In this document: piece by piece, positions 22,764-37,425 of the stretch
Position numbering within the stretch: the stretch's first letter is position 1
Layout: the number at the start of each line of letters is the position of its first letter
Source: Diadema setosum
Taxonomy: Eukaryota > Echinodermata > Echinoidea > Diadematoida > Diadematidae
Direction of reading: 5' to 3'
Length of the DNA: 64,000 bases
Assembly (NCBI GenBank): GCA_033980235.1
Contig: CM067075.1
Span: forward strand, 32,746,385-32,810,384
Made by a program: the position numbers and the translations under genes
The notes under the pieces: generated by a model
Told to the model about the DNA's origin: nothing
What the model saw: the letters and a program-made list of their open reading frames with translations, nothing else
The model's database searches: none

Positions 22764-25700
22764 CGTGCGCGAGCGCGTGTTTGTGTGTTTATGTGGACAA
22801 GCAAGAGGTACATTGTAGGGGTATTCATCTTGTGTTTTGTTTCCTATAGTCAGCACAGAGGGGTCAAAATTGACATTGTGGAAGTATTTGTCTATCGGAG
22901 AATAAAAAGAGGGTACTCCCATAATGTATCTGTTGTGAGTTTAAAATTGTGTCTGTGTCTGATGTGTGTCTGTGTAAGTACATTTTTTTTTGTGTGTGTG
23001 TTGCCAAAGTAGTCACACTGAAATAATCCTGTGGAGTGAGGTACTCCGACGATTTTAACGAAATTTAAACAGAACTTACACTTGATATGACTTTTGGATG
23101 CTCGAGGGTTTTTTCCCCGTAGAATTATAAAATTTAACAGCCACCTGCACGAACAGATTCGCCAGATTATACCTTTTGCATTTTTATTACTGATGTTTCA
23201 CCAATGTCATTTTACCCCTGACAATTTTTCCTCTTTTATTTTCACATTAAATATTCTAACTGCCATTTTTTTTTTCTACTGGGTAGTTCTGCCTTGTGCG
23301 ATGATACACATGATGGCCTTGGGGGCCCTGGGGGTATACAATACATGTGCGAAGATTGTTTCTATGTTGGTTTCCAAGCGTCGCCACGGTAACTCCATTC
23401 GTGCAAAACGTTGAGAAGAATTTAACTTCCTCTCGCATATCTGTTCATATACTATATACATATATATATATTTTTTCTTTTTTTTTTTAAAGCGGAACAC
23501 GTGTTACTCATCTCATCATGTTACTAATTTATTTGATGGTATGGATAGCCATTAAAGGTAGGGAATCCCATTAGCATACCTTAAATGAAGAGTTGTATAA
23601 ACACAGTGGTATATTGAAGAGAGTATCATTTTAGAAACTCATAAAGTATTGAAAGTGGAAGGTAACATTTAGTACATTTTTATTGACCGTTAGATTTTGA
23701 ATTGAATTCTTTTCGGGGCTCACCGTAAATTCCAGTACATTACTAGGCTACCTTTGCAGACCCATGCACTGCATGTGTGTCCATCATGTTTATTTTGTGA
23801 ATAAAGTTCATCAAAACTTACAAACATTTCTATATACATTCTTGCCATACACTCTATATGTTATTACATCAGCTCTTATACTTTTAGATTTGTGTTTATA
23901 CAGTCCAAGCAAGTACCCTGTGAGGGATAAACCTGAAATACCCTCTCAGGGCTATTCAGCGGCTCAACGAAGCGTTGCGATCGTTATCTCTATTCTCATT
24001 GCCGGTCGTTCCGATTTATGACTAGAAATTCTGCGGATTTTGCTGGCTCGTGCGAGCGCTGCACGCTCGCCATGAGCTGGGTGGCCCTGTACACCCACAT
24101 GCAGGCCGGACAAGTCGCAGCGTCACATACCAGCCGGGGAGATACCACACACAGTCTTCACATCCACCAAGTATTGTAAAGTAACTCGCGCTAAGATGGA
24201 TTGCAACAATTTGCACAAATCCAAACTAATTTAAACTAGGCCTACACTAAGTACACGTCGTTGCAGGATGATATAAACACAAAAAATAAACAAAATACAC
24301 AGTTCCCCTACACTCATGTACGCACACAAGCACAGGCACCCACAGCAAACACAAGAGTGTCAACAACATCAAAAGCAAAAACAAAACGAAAACTGGCATC
24401 ATTCAGAAAGTGTTGAATTCGAGTATTTTATATGTTATCAAGATACAGTTATGACTTGTTTCTTGAGAAGAACGTATAACTATTTTTTTCTTTTCAAATC
24501 ATTTCATGATGTATCAATTATTAAATCTGTATTTAATAGTCACATCTTGTATCGTCTGCAGTGTGGATATTAGTATATTATACGCATCTATAATATAAGA
24601 GTAAGAACATCTTCTATAGACGATCGAACGCAATTTCAAAACCCAGTTTTGGCAACTGAATGGATTTCGTTCTCCTACCTGCCCGTGGCCGGTACACTTG
24701 CCGAACTGTAAAGACGATGGTATCACACATCTCCTCAACTGGAACTACAGCTGTATTTTCAGTTATGATTCTCTCACAGTCCCAAGTAGATATAACACAA
24801 AACGCCATCTTAGTCTTCATAAAATGTTATCGATGTAGTCATGGCAGCGTATATTCCATAATTCAGGGAGGTGGAAAGAGAATTGAATAATTATGCCTAG
24901 TTAGTGCACAGGGATAGACTGTACAATGCTAATGTAAGGTCTCAGTGGCAGCTGACTGGTATCGAGGAAACCCCACTAAAAAAAAACAACATCACTCCCC
25001 CAGCCCACCGAAGAACCCTGGCTGGTATGTGTACGTAACTTTCCACAGCAGACACTCTGCCGAGCGAGACTGCCTTTGCAATGTCACAGCACTTTCCCAA
25101 CGACGCAGGGACGTGATCAGTTCACTTTTGATTTTTCTGATAAACTGCGTTGATACCATCTTTTAATGTCCCCTGAAGTTCATACTATAAAGATGTAAGC
25201 ATCGATTTCATTCTACATAATTCATTTCCAAAATTTACAGTTGTGATTACATGTACATTACATCAAATGTGAGATGAGTGAGGTTCCTTCGTACAGCAGC
25301 GAACAGCGGCAACCAAGCAAGCAACGCGAGCCAGAGAGCAATACGATAACCATTCCACGTGGGCTAACAGCACGGAGGCACGCGGTGTGTGCGCGTTTTT
25401 CTCTGTTTCAGTAGCGATAGCCTGACAAAATTCAGACCGGATTGAATGAGACTAAGTGGACAAAATTTTCGAACATGTTGTGCTATGACAGAGAGCGTGT
25501 GAATTTTGCTCCCCGCGGATTATCCTGCAAAAGGGTCTATGAAAGGAAAGACTAATAATCTTCACTCTGAGGGAAAAGGAGCGCAATCCGCGGGGAGCAA
25601 AATATACCGTGTGTGTTTAAACGCACGCATGTCGAAGCGGTTTTGTCGGTTCCCATAGACTTTACACGTGAAGGCGATTCGCTTGGCACCGAGCCAGGTT

Positions 25701-28700
25701 CGGCGAGCTCGCGCGGTTCTCCCGTTTTATCCTCTATAGGGTATTTCGGCGTTATCCTTCACAGGGTAGTTGCCTGGACTGTTATAGATAAAAAATACAG
25801 AAGACTGCAACAAAAAGGCTTAAGTGTGGCTGACACACAGAACTATTAGTAGAGCAGATAAGCCGAAGAATTTTGCAAAATTTGACTAAAGCATGAAACT
25901 TTCACCATTGTTAGTACATGCTATGAGATTAATTTTAAGATCGGGAGGTAAGTCTGAATTGACCTCTGATGACCTCTAGAGGTCAATGACCTCAAAATCT
26001 AAGAAAATTGATATTTTGCGTCATTGGTTAATGATAAACACAGTAATGATGTACTAAAACTTAATATTTGTCACAGTGAAATTGTCTTTATGTTCCATAG
26101 AGCCTTGACAGGTTTCTATCTTTGACCTCTGATGACCTTCAGAGGTCAATGACCTCAAAATGTCAGAAAATTGATATTTTAATGCGTCACTCATAACTGA
26201 AACACGATAATTATGTACTAAAAACTAATTTTTGTAAGAGGAATTGCCTCAATGTTCCACTGAGCCTTTCGAGTCAGATTTCTACCTTTGACCTCTGATG
26301 ACCTCAGATGACCTATGATGAGGCCAATGACCTCAAAATGTCAGAACATTGATATTTGGTGCAATTGGTTGATGACAAACATGATTTAGATGTTATATTC
26401 ATTTGTATTACAATTGAATTGTTTTCCTATTCCAAAGAGCAAGAGAAATTACTCACGTGTCTCTACCTTTGACCTCTGAGGAAGGTGACAGGTCAATGAC
26501 CTCAAAATATCAGAATATTGATATTCTATGTATAGTCAATGGTCAACTTTGTAATACCCGATGTGCAACTGAGGTCACATGTGTAGGCTTACCTGTATTG
26601 ATGTTTGGCTTCAGTGGTGTAATCGTAAATGCTTAATCATGTACAAATCACGCATTGATGTTTTGATCAAAGTATGTATGCATATTCCACAGAGCATTGG
26701 TTTATAGTAACAGGTCTCTGAAATGTGAGAGGTCAATTACTTCAGAAATAAAGCTTAAGTTTCTTGAGTGATGGCAGTGACCTCAAATACAACTGTTATG
26801 TTTGGGTTAGTTATGTAGACTAGCAAATATGGCCATTATCTCGACACTCGAGGAAAACAAGGCCCACGAGACTGATATACAGTGTGTTTAATCTATTCAG
26901 TGTAAGTCTCATAGATCTTTTCCCCCATTTTGTCGGACTCATTATGGGACTGGTTTGCCTAAGTGTCAAGCTCATGGGCAATATTTGCTTAGTTTCCAGC
27001 TGGTGGGCCTGTATTGGCCAGTGTAAAGCTGGTGGGTTGTTACAGTATGACTGCGATGAATGACTCATGGTCCTGGAGTATACAGTCCACAGCTGCGACA
27101 TTATGGACCATCTTGAAAACTTCGACATACTGTGAGGCCCAACATGCATTCCACATGAAGCAATCCTGTGTATTGCAACTAGCTATTGCCATCCGAGACC
27201 TACCCAGGGAATAGATAAGCATTTGTGGCAAACCATGGAGAAAGCGGATTGTGCAAAATATTTTGGAGTTCCAATAGGAGGCTCAGATGGAATCAAATCG
27301 CCACAGCAGCTTAAAAAGGTTATACTTTAACCAAAGACTCTCTCCAGACGAAGATACGAGTATCATAAAGTTCAGGTGTTTTGCTACTCCATGCCGCTCA
27401 GGACTGTCCTGGAATATGCATGCATCATCTGGGATCCATTCACCCAGGTGAAACATCATGAAGTTTGGAATGATCCAGAGAAGATATGCACTCTTTAGCT
27501 GCAATGACCATCATATGCAAAACAAGCAGTGTTACAGCCACACTTGAAAAACAAAACAAAGCAAAACAAAACAAAACTACAATGGCAATCCCAGTAAGAA
27601 AATACAGCTCAGGCAAATTCAGCGATGATGTTCTGCATCAAGAACCCCACAATATCCATTCCGCAGGAAGTTGTGGCTCTATTGCTGCATTCTTCAAAAA
27701 GGGCAAATGACCAAAAATGTCAGGCATCATTTGCAAGAACACAAAGTAGGCCTACTCCCAAAAAGGTGGCGGCTACTCTCGGCCACTGTCTCTTGTATCT
27801 CTTTGAAACACTTCAGGAGAGAGATACTCAATATTCAGCTCTGTTATTAAAGATACATATGTCTCTCTTTTTGTTTTTGCATTTGTTTGTTGTTTTTTGC
27901 TTCATATAGCTCTTTGGATACCTTCTTTAACCAATTAAGAAAAGGCTCCATGGCAGAATATTACAAGATTACACAGTATAATGAAGCAGAAGAAGAAGAA
28001 GAAGAAGAAGAAGAAGAAGGAGAATAGGAAACGAGATCTGCTGTCAATGATGCAGAGCCAATACCAATCAGTTCCATGGCAGATCTTAGTCGGGACTGCA
28101 AAGGTTTGGATGTCTCTCTCTGTTGACAAAGGATATTCTAAAGCTCCAAGTAAGTCCATGGGGTGGTTTACATTGTCTGGGCATAGAGGGTTGGGTTGGG
28201 TATATGAGGATATGATGCTTTGTTATAACAATTAGGTCTGAGATATCTATTTTTTATGTTTGTTTTGACCATCCCGCATGGATCTCCAACAAAAAGGAAT
28301 GATAATGTGTTAGACCCAGCCGCCACCGTGTTTTTTCAATAGATTTTGATATTACAGTGTAGTTGAGAAAAAAGTAACCACTCATTGTCCTAGATGGAAG
28401 TCAAAATTGAACTGTGTGTGGAATACTCTGCATACAATTTTGGACACACACACACACACAAAATGCATTTTTTTAAAAATTATTATATCATAAGCAGCAG
28501 GCCATTACAAACCAAAGAGACCAGACATCAATATTCTTACATTTTGATGCATATCTTTCAATATCCTCCAGAGGTCAGAGGATCATCGCTAATGTTCATG
28601 TGAAATGAGTACACGCCTTTTGAATTGCTCACTTTTATTGCTATAGAAATACACAATATGTGCATCATGTCAATCATTAAATATTGTATCAGTTTCATTT

Positions 28701-31700
28701 TCAGTCTTGGATTATTTTTTCTATGTACAAATAAAATCGTGGCAAAGTAAACAACTTTCACATCAAAATATAAACGAGAATACTAAAAAAGAAATAGATG
28801 TAATAACGTGCAAGGCAAATACCAGGCCTACATCATCTTAAGGTATACAGGTGAAGGAAATCACCTTATTGATAAACAATTTACTTGACTGGGATAGCGA
28901 CTACTGAACAATATTGTTTCTTAAAACTCTCTCTTCTTTTCAACAAGTGGAATAAAACACATGCACATACCGGGGCATTAGTTTGGAGGAGGGGTGGGGT
29001 GGTGGCAGGGATAGTTGACCCCCACCCCATTAAATTCTGAGATGTGGACTATGATTTGTTGTTAGTTTTTGTTGTTGTTTTTTGTTTTTTTGCTTTTTAG
29101 ACAGAAAACTGCCCAAGTTTTTCACTTTAAGTGTGCATTGGATTGTTAAAATTTAATTCTGAAATGCAAAATCTCCCTTCTGTGAGAGGGGATATCTCCT
29201 TTCGATAGACTCCTTCCCCCTGCTTGGTTCCTTCCACAGATATAACATACTTTGGGGAATGATAATTTCCCTTATTCTATGAAAAATGTTTTTAAGAGAT
29301 ATTTTTATTTGAATTCCAAAGATGAAAAGGCTTTCCTATATATGCACGATTGTTCATTTTGGAGGGCAAGAGGCATTTGCCCCGCCTCCCGAGAAAATAT
29401 GGGAGGGGGAATGGTGGGGACATAAAACTTTGCCTCCAAGTATTTCCTGAGATTGAGATTTTTTTCTTCACTTTTTTGACAGAAAATGAATTGTCACTGA
29501 ACATTTTAGCTATAGTATGCACCAGATTAAAAGGCAGAATCTCCTTTGCATACCCCCTCCCCCACACTATCTTTCGTTATGTCCCCTTCCATATACGCTC
29601 AGTGCTTTTGTCCCATTTTTGTTTTATATCATCACAAAGTATGTACTAGATCTTTAATTTCAGTTCCGACATATTAAAGAAAATCCCTCTTGTTGGAGGG
29701 GGTAGTGTATCTTTCAATTAACAATCCCTCCTCGGTTTCTACCCTTTGATTTGGTACACTCCTTTTACTGATAATTTCCCAAATATTCCATCATAAATGT
29801 GTATACTAGATTTTTTTTTAACATTTCTATTCTTACTGCAAAGGCTCCCTCGCATGGGAAGGATTGGGGGACAGCCCCTTTCATACCCTCCTCTCGCTGT
29901 ATCAACCTCTCCTCCATGCATTGATTATGGCTACACATTTGGGTATGGACTTTTTTTTTTTTCCAAAATGGTAGTTCAACCAAGAGTGGCACGAGATCAT
30001 TGAATTGCAAACAAAAGAATGCAAAAGCTCCATTATGTGGGAGGGGGATACCTCCATCCACATCCTTCTGTCGATTGGTCTTCCTCCATAGATGGCTGAC
30101 TTACTACACCTTTTTGATACAAATTTCGAGGTATTCCTTCAAAAGTGCCTGTGTGCCAGGTCGTTGAATCTCATTTCTCAAAATACAAGAGCTCTGTCGA
30201 ATGGGAGTGGAATACCCTACCCTCGCCAACGATGCGCTTCCTGGGTTCCCATCCATATAGACTTGGTACACCTTGGTGATCCATAATTTTCCAAATATTC
30301 CCCAAAACGTATGCATCAGATTCTTTAAAAAAAAAAAAACAAACTTCGTCTTTGGGAGGAGGGTATATAGGTGAGATGCGCCCACACCCCATCAACTTCC
30401 GTATAAGTGATGACGCTCACATTAAACAAGAGCTACACTGAATCACTGATTTCAGGTCCAAACCTGCAAAAATCCAATCCCCCACCCACATCCTCCCCCT
30501 CCGCTTCATTCCTTTGCACCATGAACTTATGCTTTTACATATTTTCCAAGTTCCCCCCCCCCCCCCACGTGAAAACAGATCGACATCCCTTGCTCTGTGC
30601 ACATACCCGACTTAGATAATTACCTGAAAAGTTCTGCGGAATGAGTAGCCACTTTTTTGGTAACAGAAATGCATGGTTTGTAAGCCCTACATTATAAACA
30701 ATTATTAACTATTAACTATCGCAATATCAATATTAACATCCTCACATTTCATTCGAGGTATTTGACCTTGTGTGATTTTCATAGGTGAACGGTAATGGCT
30801 CGTTAATAAACAGGGCCTACGAGTGCTCTCTAAAACATCATCATGTTTACCATTGATGATGCCAAACTATTCTGATACTTTGAAGTCATTGACCTCTCCA
30901 GATCATCAGAGGTCAAAGGCAGAAACTCGTCTGTGTGCCTTTGAATATGAAGATGATGTCATTGTACACAGATATGCTTGTTTTGTACATCCTTACCATG
31001 TTTGACCTTTCACCAATGATGTCATACTTCAATATTCTGAGGTCATTGACCTCTCAAGGTCATCAGAGGTCAAAGGTAGAAACCTGTCTGCTCTTTAGAA
31101 TATGAAGACAATTTCATTGTAAGACAGATATGCTTGTTTTGTACATCTTAACAATGCACCGTTACCATTAACCAATGACATCACAGATCAATATAATATT
31201 TTGAGGTCATTGACCTCCAAAGGTCACCAGAGGTCAAAGGTTAAAACCTGTCAATGCTCTGTGGAATCAGAAAATGGTTTCCCTGAAGTATAGATGCATG
31301 TTTAGTGAATCATAACCACATATATCATTCACAAATGTCTAAAAACATCGATATTTTGATATTTAAAGTTCATTGACCTCTGGAGGTCATCAGAGGTCAA
31401 AGGTAAAAATCTGTCAGTGCTCTGTTGAATCTGGAAATGATTTCTCTGTGGTATAAATGCATGTTTAGTGCAACATAAACCACATATATCATTTGCAAAT
31501 GTCTAAACACATCGATTTTCTGATATCTAAAGTACATTGACCTCTGGAGGTCATCAGAGGTCAAATCAGACTTACCTCCCGATCTTAAAATAAATCTTAT
31601 GGTATGTACTAACACTGGTGAAAGTTTCATGCTTTAGTCAAATTTTGCACAATTCACGTGATTTTGAGGGCTTATCTGCTCTACTATATTGAGTAGTTGA

Positions 31701-34700
31701 GTTTTGTGCATTATCCAAATTGTAGATAACTGTTGACTTTTAAATTTCTAAGCAGTGGCCTAAACAAGTCCCCTGAGGTTCATATTTAATGTTTTGCTGC
31801 ATTTTGGGAGTTCTGTAAAAGGTATCCCCTACCTTTAAAGGTAATGTTTAGCATTGAATGCAGTGATAAAAAAAAAATGTTTGAGTTATCACATTTAACG
31901 CATGTGTTGATCAGTTGTATTACAAAACACCGTACCATAGCATATTTTCCAATAGGCGCAAAAGGTAAGGAGACATCATTAATTTCCTTATTGAACCATT
32001 ACTGTAGACGGTTTAGTCAGGAAACAATATTTTATTAAAGTATTGTTCAAATTGTTTTTATTTTTAACAATACTTAACAGTAATTTTACTGATTAACTTT
32101 TTTTCCCTTTTTTTTTTTTTTTTTTTACACAGGTTGTTCCTTTCCCTAACACATTTTGGAACTATTTTGACGCACTAAATCTGTGTTTTTGTTTCATCCG
32201 CAAATGGTAAACAATGCCTCTAATCACATTCGCAAATCAGTCTAATATCGCCAAATTCGACTTCGTCCCTGACTGAGTACAATTCATCGCCATTTCGTAG
32301 ATAACTGTGATAAGCAGATTAACAAAACACAAACAAGCAAACATGCAAACAGAATACAAGCAGTTTTGTATTTGTATTTATTCATTTCCATTCATAGGGT
32401 GGATAGCCCTTTCAGCTCAAGACTGATTTCCAAAGGGGTCCACATACATGTAAAAATACAACGTATACAAAACAATTAACAAATACAGACGTAAATAACT
32501 CTATACATAACAGCAAACTGAGAAAAAACAAGATGTATAAGATTTTGTACAGTGGTCAAATGGGAAAAAAGTTAACAAATAGATTAAACAAAGTAAATGT
32601 AAGAATAAAGTCTGAAACATTAAATGAAGAAATGAATCTTTTTTCATCAGTGAAAATGTATATTTCAAGTGTTCCATAAATAATTTTCTTTGATCAAATG
32701 CGTTTTATACTGGAAAGATCACCATGAGAAATATTAGACTTGTGCAGGATTTATTAGATTTTTAGTTTTTAGTTGTTGAAGTATTTGCAATGCAGATACC
32801 AAATAACGAAAATATCAAAGGTATATGTACTGTATTTGCAAATGTGAGAAAACAAATTTAAAAGAAATCAAAATATTTCGACTGGCCAACGATACGACGC
32901 TTTTTTGTTGCCTCTGTGCAATCGGGAAATGAAACAAAGAAAGAAAACACAAACACAAACACAAATACAAACTCAAACATAAACCATACTTTAACACGGA
33001 GACGAGTATATTAACAATGTTCTGTGAAACCTTACAAATATTGGAGTGTTTATGAATATTTATTGTCAAAAAAAATGAATGTTTGAATTGGTCTACGAAG
33101 ATTAAAAGAAAAATGATAATAATAACTATTATGTCTAAGATCAGAGTTTCAACATATTTGGGCAAGATTGCAATGATTAAATCTTCATTAATTTCGCAAA
33201 AAAAAAAATATGTAGCAACAGTTTTCAAGGCTTCTTCGAAACTTATAACTGGTGTTTACAAACTGTGTTTAGAATGTTAGAACTTGAAAGTGAAGGGGTG
33301 AAGAAAAGTACTGGTATCTCTTTCTCTTTTATTTTTAAAACAACAACAACAAGTACTGGTATGCTAGACAAAAATATAAGCTGTCAAATTGTCATAGTTG
33401 TCAAAATTCTTTCATAATTATTCCCGCCCCTGGAAAAATGTTTGGAATTTTGGGCTTCAAAAGACTGCAGCAACACCCACCCCCCCCCCCCGCTTTTTGA
33501 ATCACCTGTTTGATTAGCTGTATTTCAAAACATATGCTTCGCCTAAACTTACTGCTCTGACTGGGCAGAAATACGCACTGTGGATTTGTTGCGGATTAAA
33601 AATATTGGCGAGGAATTTCTTTGGCCATGTTGGCTGAACAGCAATATGAAATTAATAATGAAATGCTTTATCTGAAAATATGGAGTAACAATTGTATACA
33701 CACAATGTCTGATGTATTTTTAAACGAAATTTGGATTGATCAAACTCAAGTCAACAATTGTCTGCAGTGTGACAGTTTACTTATACAGTTTACAATACCA
33801 GAAACTCAAACTTGCTTTCCCCTCATTTTTGTCTTTAGGCTACGGTTACAACCCCCAAAATCAGCCTGCTCGGCGACCGGTCGGTGAGTTGTTAGCCAAT
33901 TTCGGTCGGACGCCGACCGGTGACCGACCAGGCACCACTGATTTTTAGGGCATCGGTCGGCCGCCGCTGAAGTTTTAACGTTGAGTTAAAACTTCAGCGG
34001 CGACCGACCAGTTTTCACTCGCTGCCCAAAATACGCTCGGTGTCCAAGCGGCAACCGCCAAGGCACTGACCTAATCAGCGGTCGCCGCCGAGCGATTTAG
34101 GAAACAAAAATGACAAAAGCACAGAAGAAAACCAAGGAAATAGATCGAGCGGTCGCCATCGAGCGATTTAGGGACTAAAAATAATATGAAATGACAGAAG
34201 CACTGAAGGAAACACAGGGACTAGATGGGGAAGAGGAGCCAGGGTAAAGAAGCAGGGGGAGGGATAGAGGCGAGGAAACCCCACCAACATCACAGCATCT
34301 CAACATCTCGGCAACCGACATGAGGAACATGGAAGGCAGGGACAACCACTTTTGGGCAAAAGAAATAAAAGCTAAAAGTTAGCAAGTGGTTAGTGTCGAG
34401 TAGACTTAGTAAAATATGGTTTGGCTATCTTGTCATTTATTAAAGGCCTATTGAATGAAGAAGTAATGAATGACAAGAGATGGGTTAATGAAAATATGAA
34501 ATTAAATAGGAAAAGAACAGTACTGTGAAATATATAAGCAAACAAAGATTTTTGGAAAATTCTAATCTATTCTAATCTTCTTCCATTTTGGGTTTTCCTC
34601 CCTTTTGTTAAATTCCTAATTTCTAGTTATCTGTCAATACGTTCACATAGCTGAGGTTTGGTAGTTGGTAATTTAACTCGTAAAATCTTTTGCCTCGAGT

Positions 34701-37389
34701 TTTATCATAATTATTCAATTATCACATCACAATCACATACGTACATGAATAAAACCAGGAGGCTCGTGAGTAATTTTCGGCAGAGACCGGAGGCGGCCGC
34801 CGGTACGCCTACGGGATACCGGTAGGTGACCTATCGATCACCCGTCGGTCGCTGAGCGATTTCGTAAAAATCGGCCGGTGGCCTGTTGGAGATCGTCCAG
34901 TTGCCAATTGGGCATCGCTAGGTGACTGCTCAGTCTCTGCGCGGAGATCCCCATATTTCGCAATTTTTTAACCTAAAATCGACCGGTGACCGACGGGAAA
35001 TCGACAGGGCATCGCTCGGGCATCTCTGGGGTTATATAGCCTGCTCGACATCTAGAAAAACTGCTGGGCGGTTCCAAAATTTTAGTGGCGACCGAGCAGG
35101 CTATAAATCGGTCGGTCGCCGCTCTGAGTTCCCGACTTTGTTACCTCAACTCCAATTTCGACGAAACCTCTACTATTCTATTCGTGTAATTTCACTCCGA
35201 TCTCGAACTTGTGGATCATCCAGTGGATCGTACTAAAGACAAGTAAAAGCTCTCGAGAAAGTGTTTGTAGATGCACATACTTTGCGAGATTAGTGACGTC
35301 AGTGGTAAGACATTTCAAGCGGAATCAGTCACTGATGTCTGTCCAACGTGCTTTCTGTAACTCTTTAGGATGAATTATATTAAAGGCAATATTGTATGGC
35401 ATGATTTCAGATTGCTTATCGGGACCGTGTAAAAACGGCTGGTGCGAGGAGACTATAAGCGGCTACGAATGTCACTGCCCGTCAGAATATAGTGGCATTA
35501 ACTGTGAAACTAGTAAGTATATCTTCTTGTACATTACTGATATGATTGGAATATCACGATTTTTTTTTAGTGGATTTTAATTAACGTATAAAAGTCATTT
35601 AATCAGTGTCTATTGCTTGAATAGCTGAATAATTATTTTTTTTTTTTAATGATTGCCGAATTATTATGCCGTCAATAAAAAAAGAGGATACATTATCTTC
35701 GCATTTTATCAATTTAATACTAATTCAATTGTCTTTTGCACTATGGAAATAAAGTATAGGCCTAAATTGAATTGACTTGAATAGAATAGTGCTTAGGTTT
35801 CCCCCGCACATAACCTTAATCATCCATTATGAATGTAACGTACTCTAGACTGATTAAAATTAATGTGTGTTCTGTAATATTATTATAGTTTTTATATACT
35901 GAATTTACAAATTATATGTTACTTTCATTGTCACGGATGTATGTTGCAAATACAACACTGTATAATTTGGGTTCAAACTTTAAAAATGAAATGAAATGAA
36001 ATAAAATGAAATTAAAATATGTGAGAATCATAATGTATAATCTATAACAGTCTCCGGACTGAATTATGTGCCCTGATTGAATAAAGGAATGAAATAAAAT
36101 AAAACTGTATAGACCTTTATCTTTGCTCTAATTCAACTGGCTGTCACAATGTTTTTTATTTCTGTAAAAGGTAAATGGAAATCTTGCTTTAAAATGGAAA
36201 AATCAAGCAAAATGAAATAATGTTCAGGCGATGACATTTGTTGCCGCAGTTTCATAATGACTAATGTTGAATAATGCGTAATCGGAAAGGACTGTGACGC
36301 CAAAAGGTTTGTTTTAATTCATCATTTTTTTTTGATGTCTGTGATTTCATTATAAATCAGCAGTAATTGTTCAAGAACTTATACCATCCCTTTACACACT
36401 TTATTTGTTAATTCTAACACTACGTTTGACTTTGAAATGCAACTTCAGATCATTCTCAAGTGAACTGTAATAATAATGATATCATTATCATAAAATATAA
36501 TCTTAATATTATATCTTGTTTAAAATATGAAATACACCGTTTAGTGCGACATGTGAATATATCTATAAATGTGTTCAAATGTGACTAGGAAAGAAAGATG
36601 TCAAATCGAACGAATGTTTCCTTTTCTTTCTACGTAGATTCTTCCACAGAGGAGACTGAACGTATCACTATGACAACCCCTTCGACCCCTCCTGGCGACC
36701 CTGACACCACCAAGGCGATGCACGTGGAAACGACTTTGTTTCCTTCGAGTCCCCCATTGACAACGTTGACGACAGCTGCCATGACCTCAACCGAACTCAC
36801 ATCCACATCGGAAACGACTATGACGCCAGAAGGTTTGTTTTGATTCATCATTTCTTGGTAACCATGATTTTATCATGAATCATGAAAGGAAATTGAAGTG
36901 CTTTAAAGTAGAATTTCAGAACAGGTGCAATCACTTGGAACGTCTTGACGTCAAAATAAAATATGAATTTTAGGTTTTTTTTTAACATATTATCGTTTGA
37001 TTCAATACAGGAGAGTAAGGTTAGCGCAGTTGCCTCTGGCATCACCTTAATGAATGAATAAGAATACCCGTAATATGAGTGATCATAACAAAAACATTAC
37101 TGCTATGAATAATTTTGATAATAAAGCTAACGGTAATATCAAAATATCACGTGTAATTTAAAAAAATGAAGTCTCCTGTTAAGATCCTCCTCCATTTTTA
37201 TATCCCCCTCTATTGAGAATAATCTATTGCATGGAGCTGGAAAAGGTTAGTTAACTTCGACACAAAATGAGACAAAAATGTCGTTAGAATATTTCATAAG
37301 TTTGAAAGAATCTTTTCTTTTCGACTCGTCTGTCTTTCATTAGGAGAATCATTTACCGATGTGAGAACTGTTATGAGAAAGAAGGAGAG

Positions 37390-37425
<36 letters not shown>

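Larger units (their letters stand above)
25851..31684. mobile_element. 5.8-kb element with long terminal inverted repeats and TA target site
   Basis: GTAGAGCAGATAAGCC at 25851 is inverted at the right end (GGCTTATCTGCTCTAC ending at 31684), each flanked by TA. Similarity between the arms continues inward: GCAAAATTTGACTAAAGCAT, then GATCGGGAGGTAAGTCTGA, then arrays of a ~163-bp subrepeat, four on the left and five on the right, in opposite orientation. The interior holds a LINE relic, microsatellites and a diverged tandem region. No transposase was recognised. Long TIRs built of tandem repeats recall foldback/Galileo-type elements; TA duplication is typical of Tc1/mariner and some others. Confidence 0.7.

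Noticed and set aside
27935..28235. ORFs over the GAA repeat as a gene
   Set aside because: Poly-Lys/poly-Phe stretches come from the microsatellite, and no splice or domain support exists.
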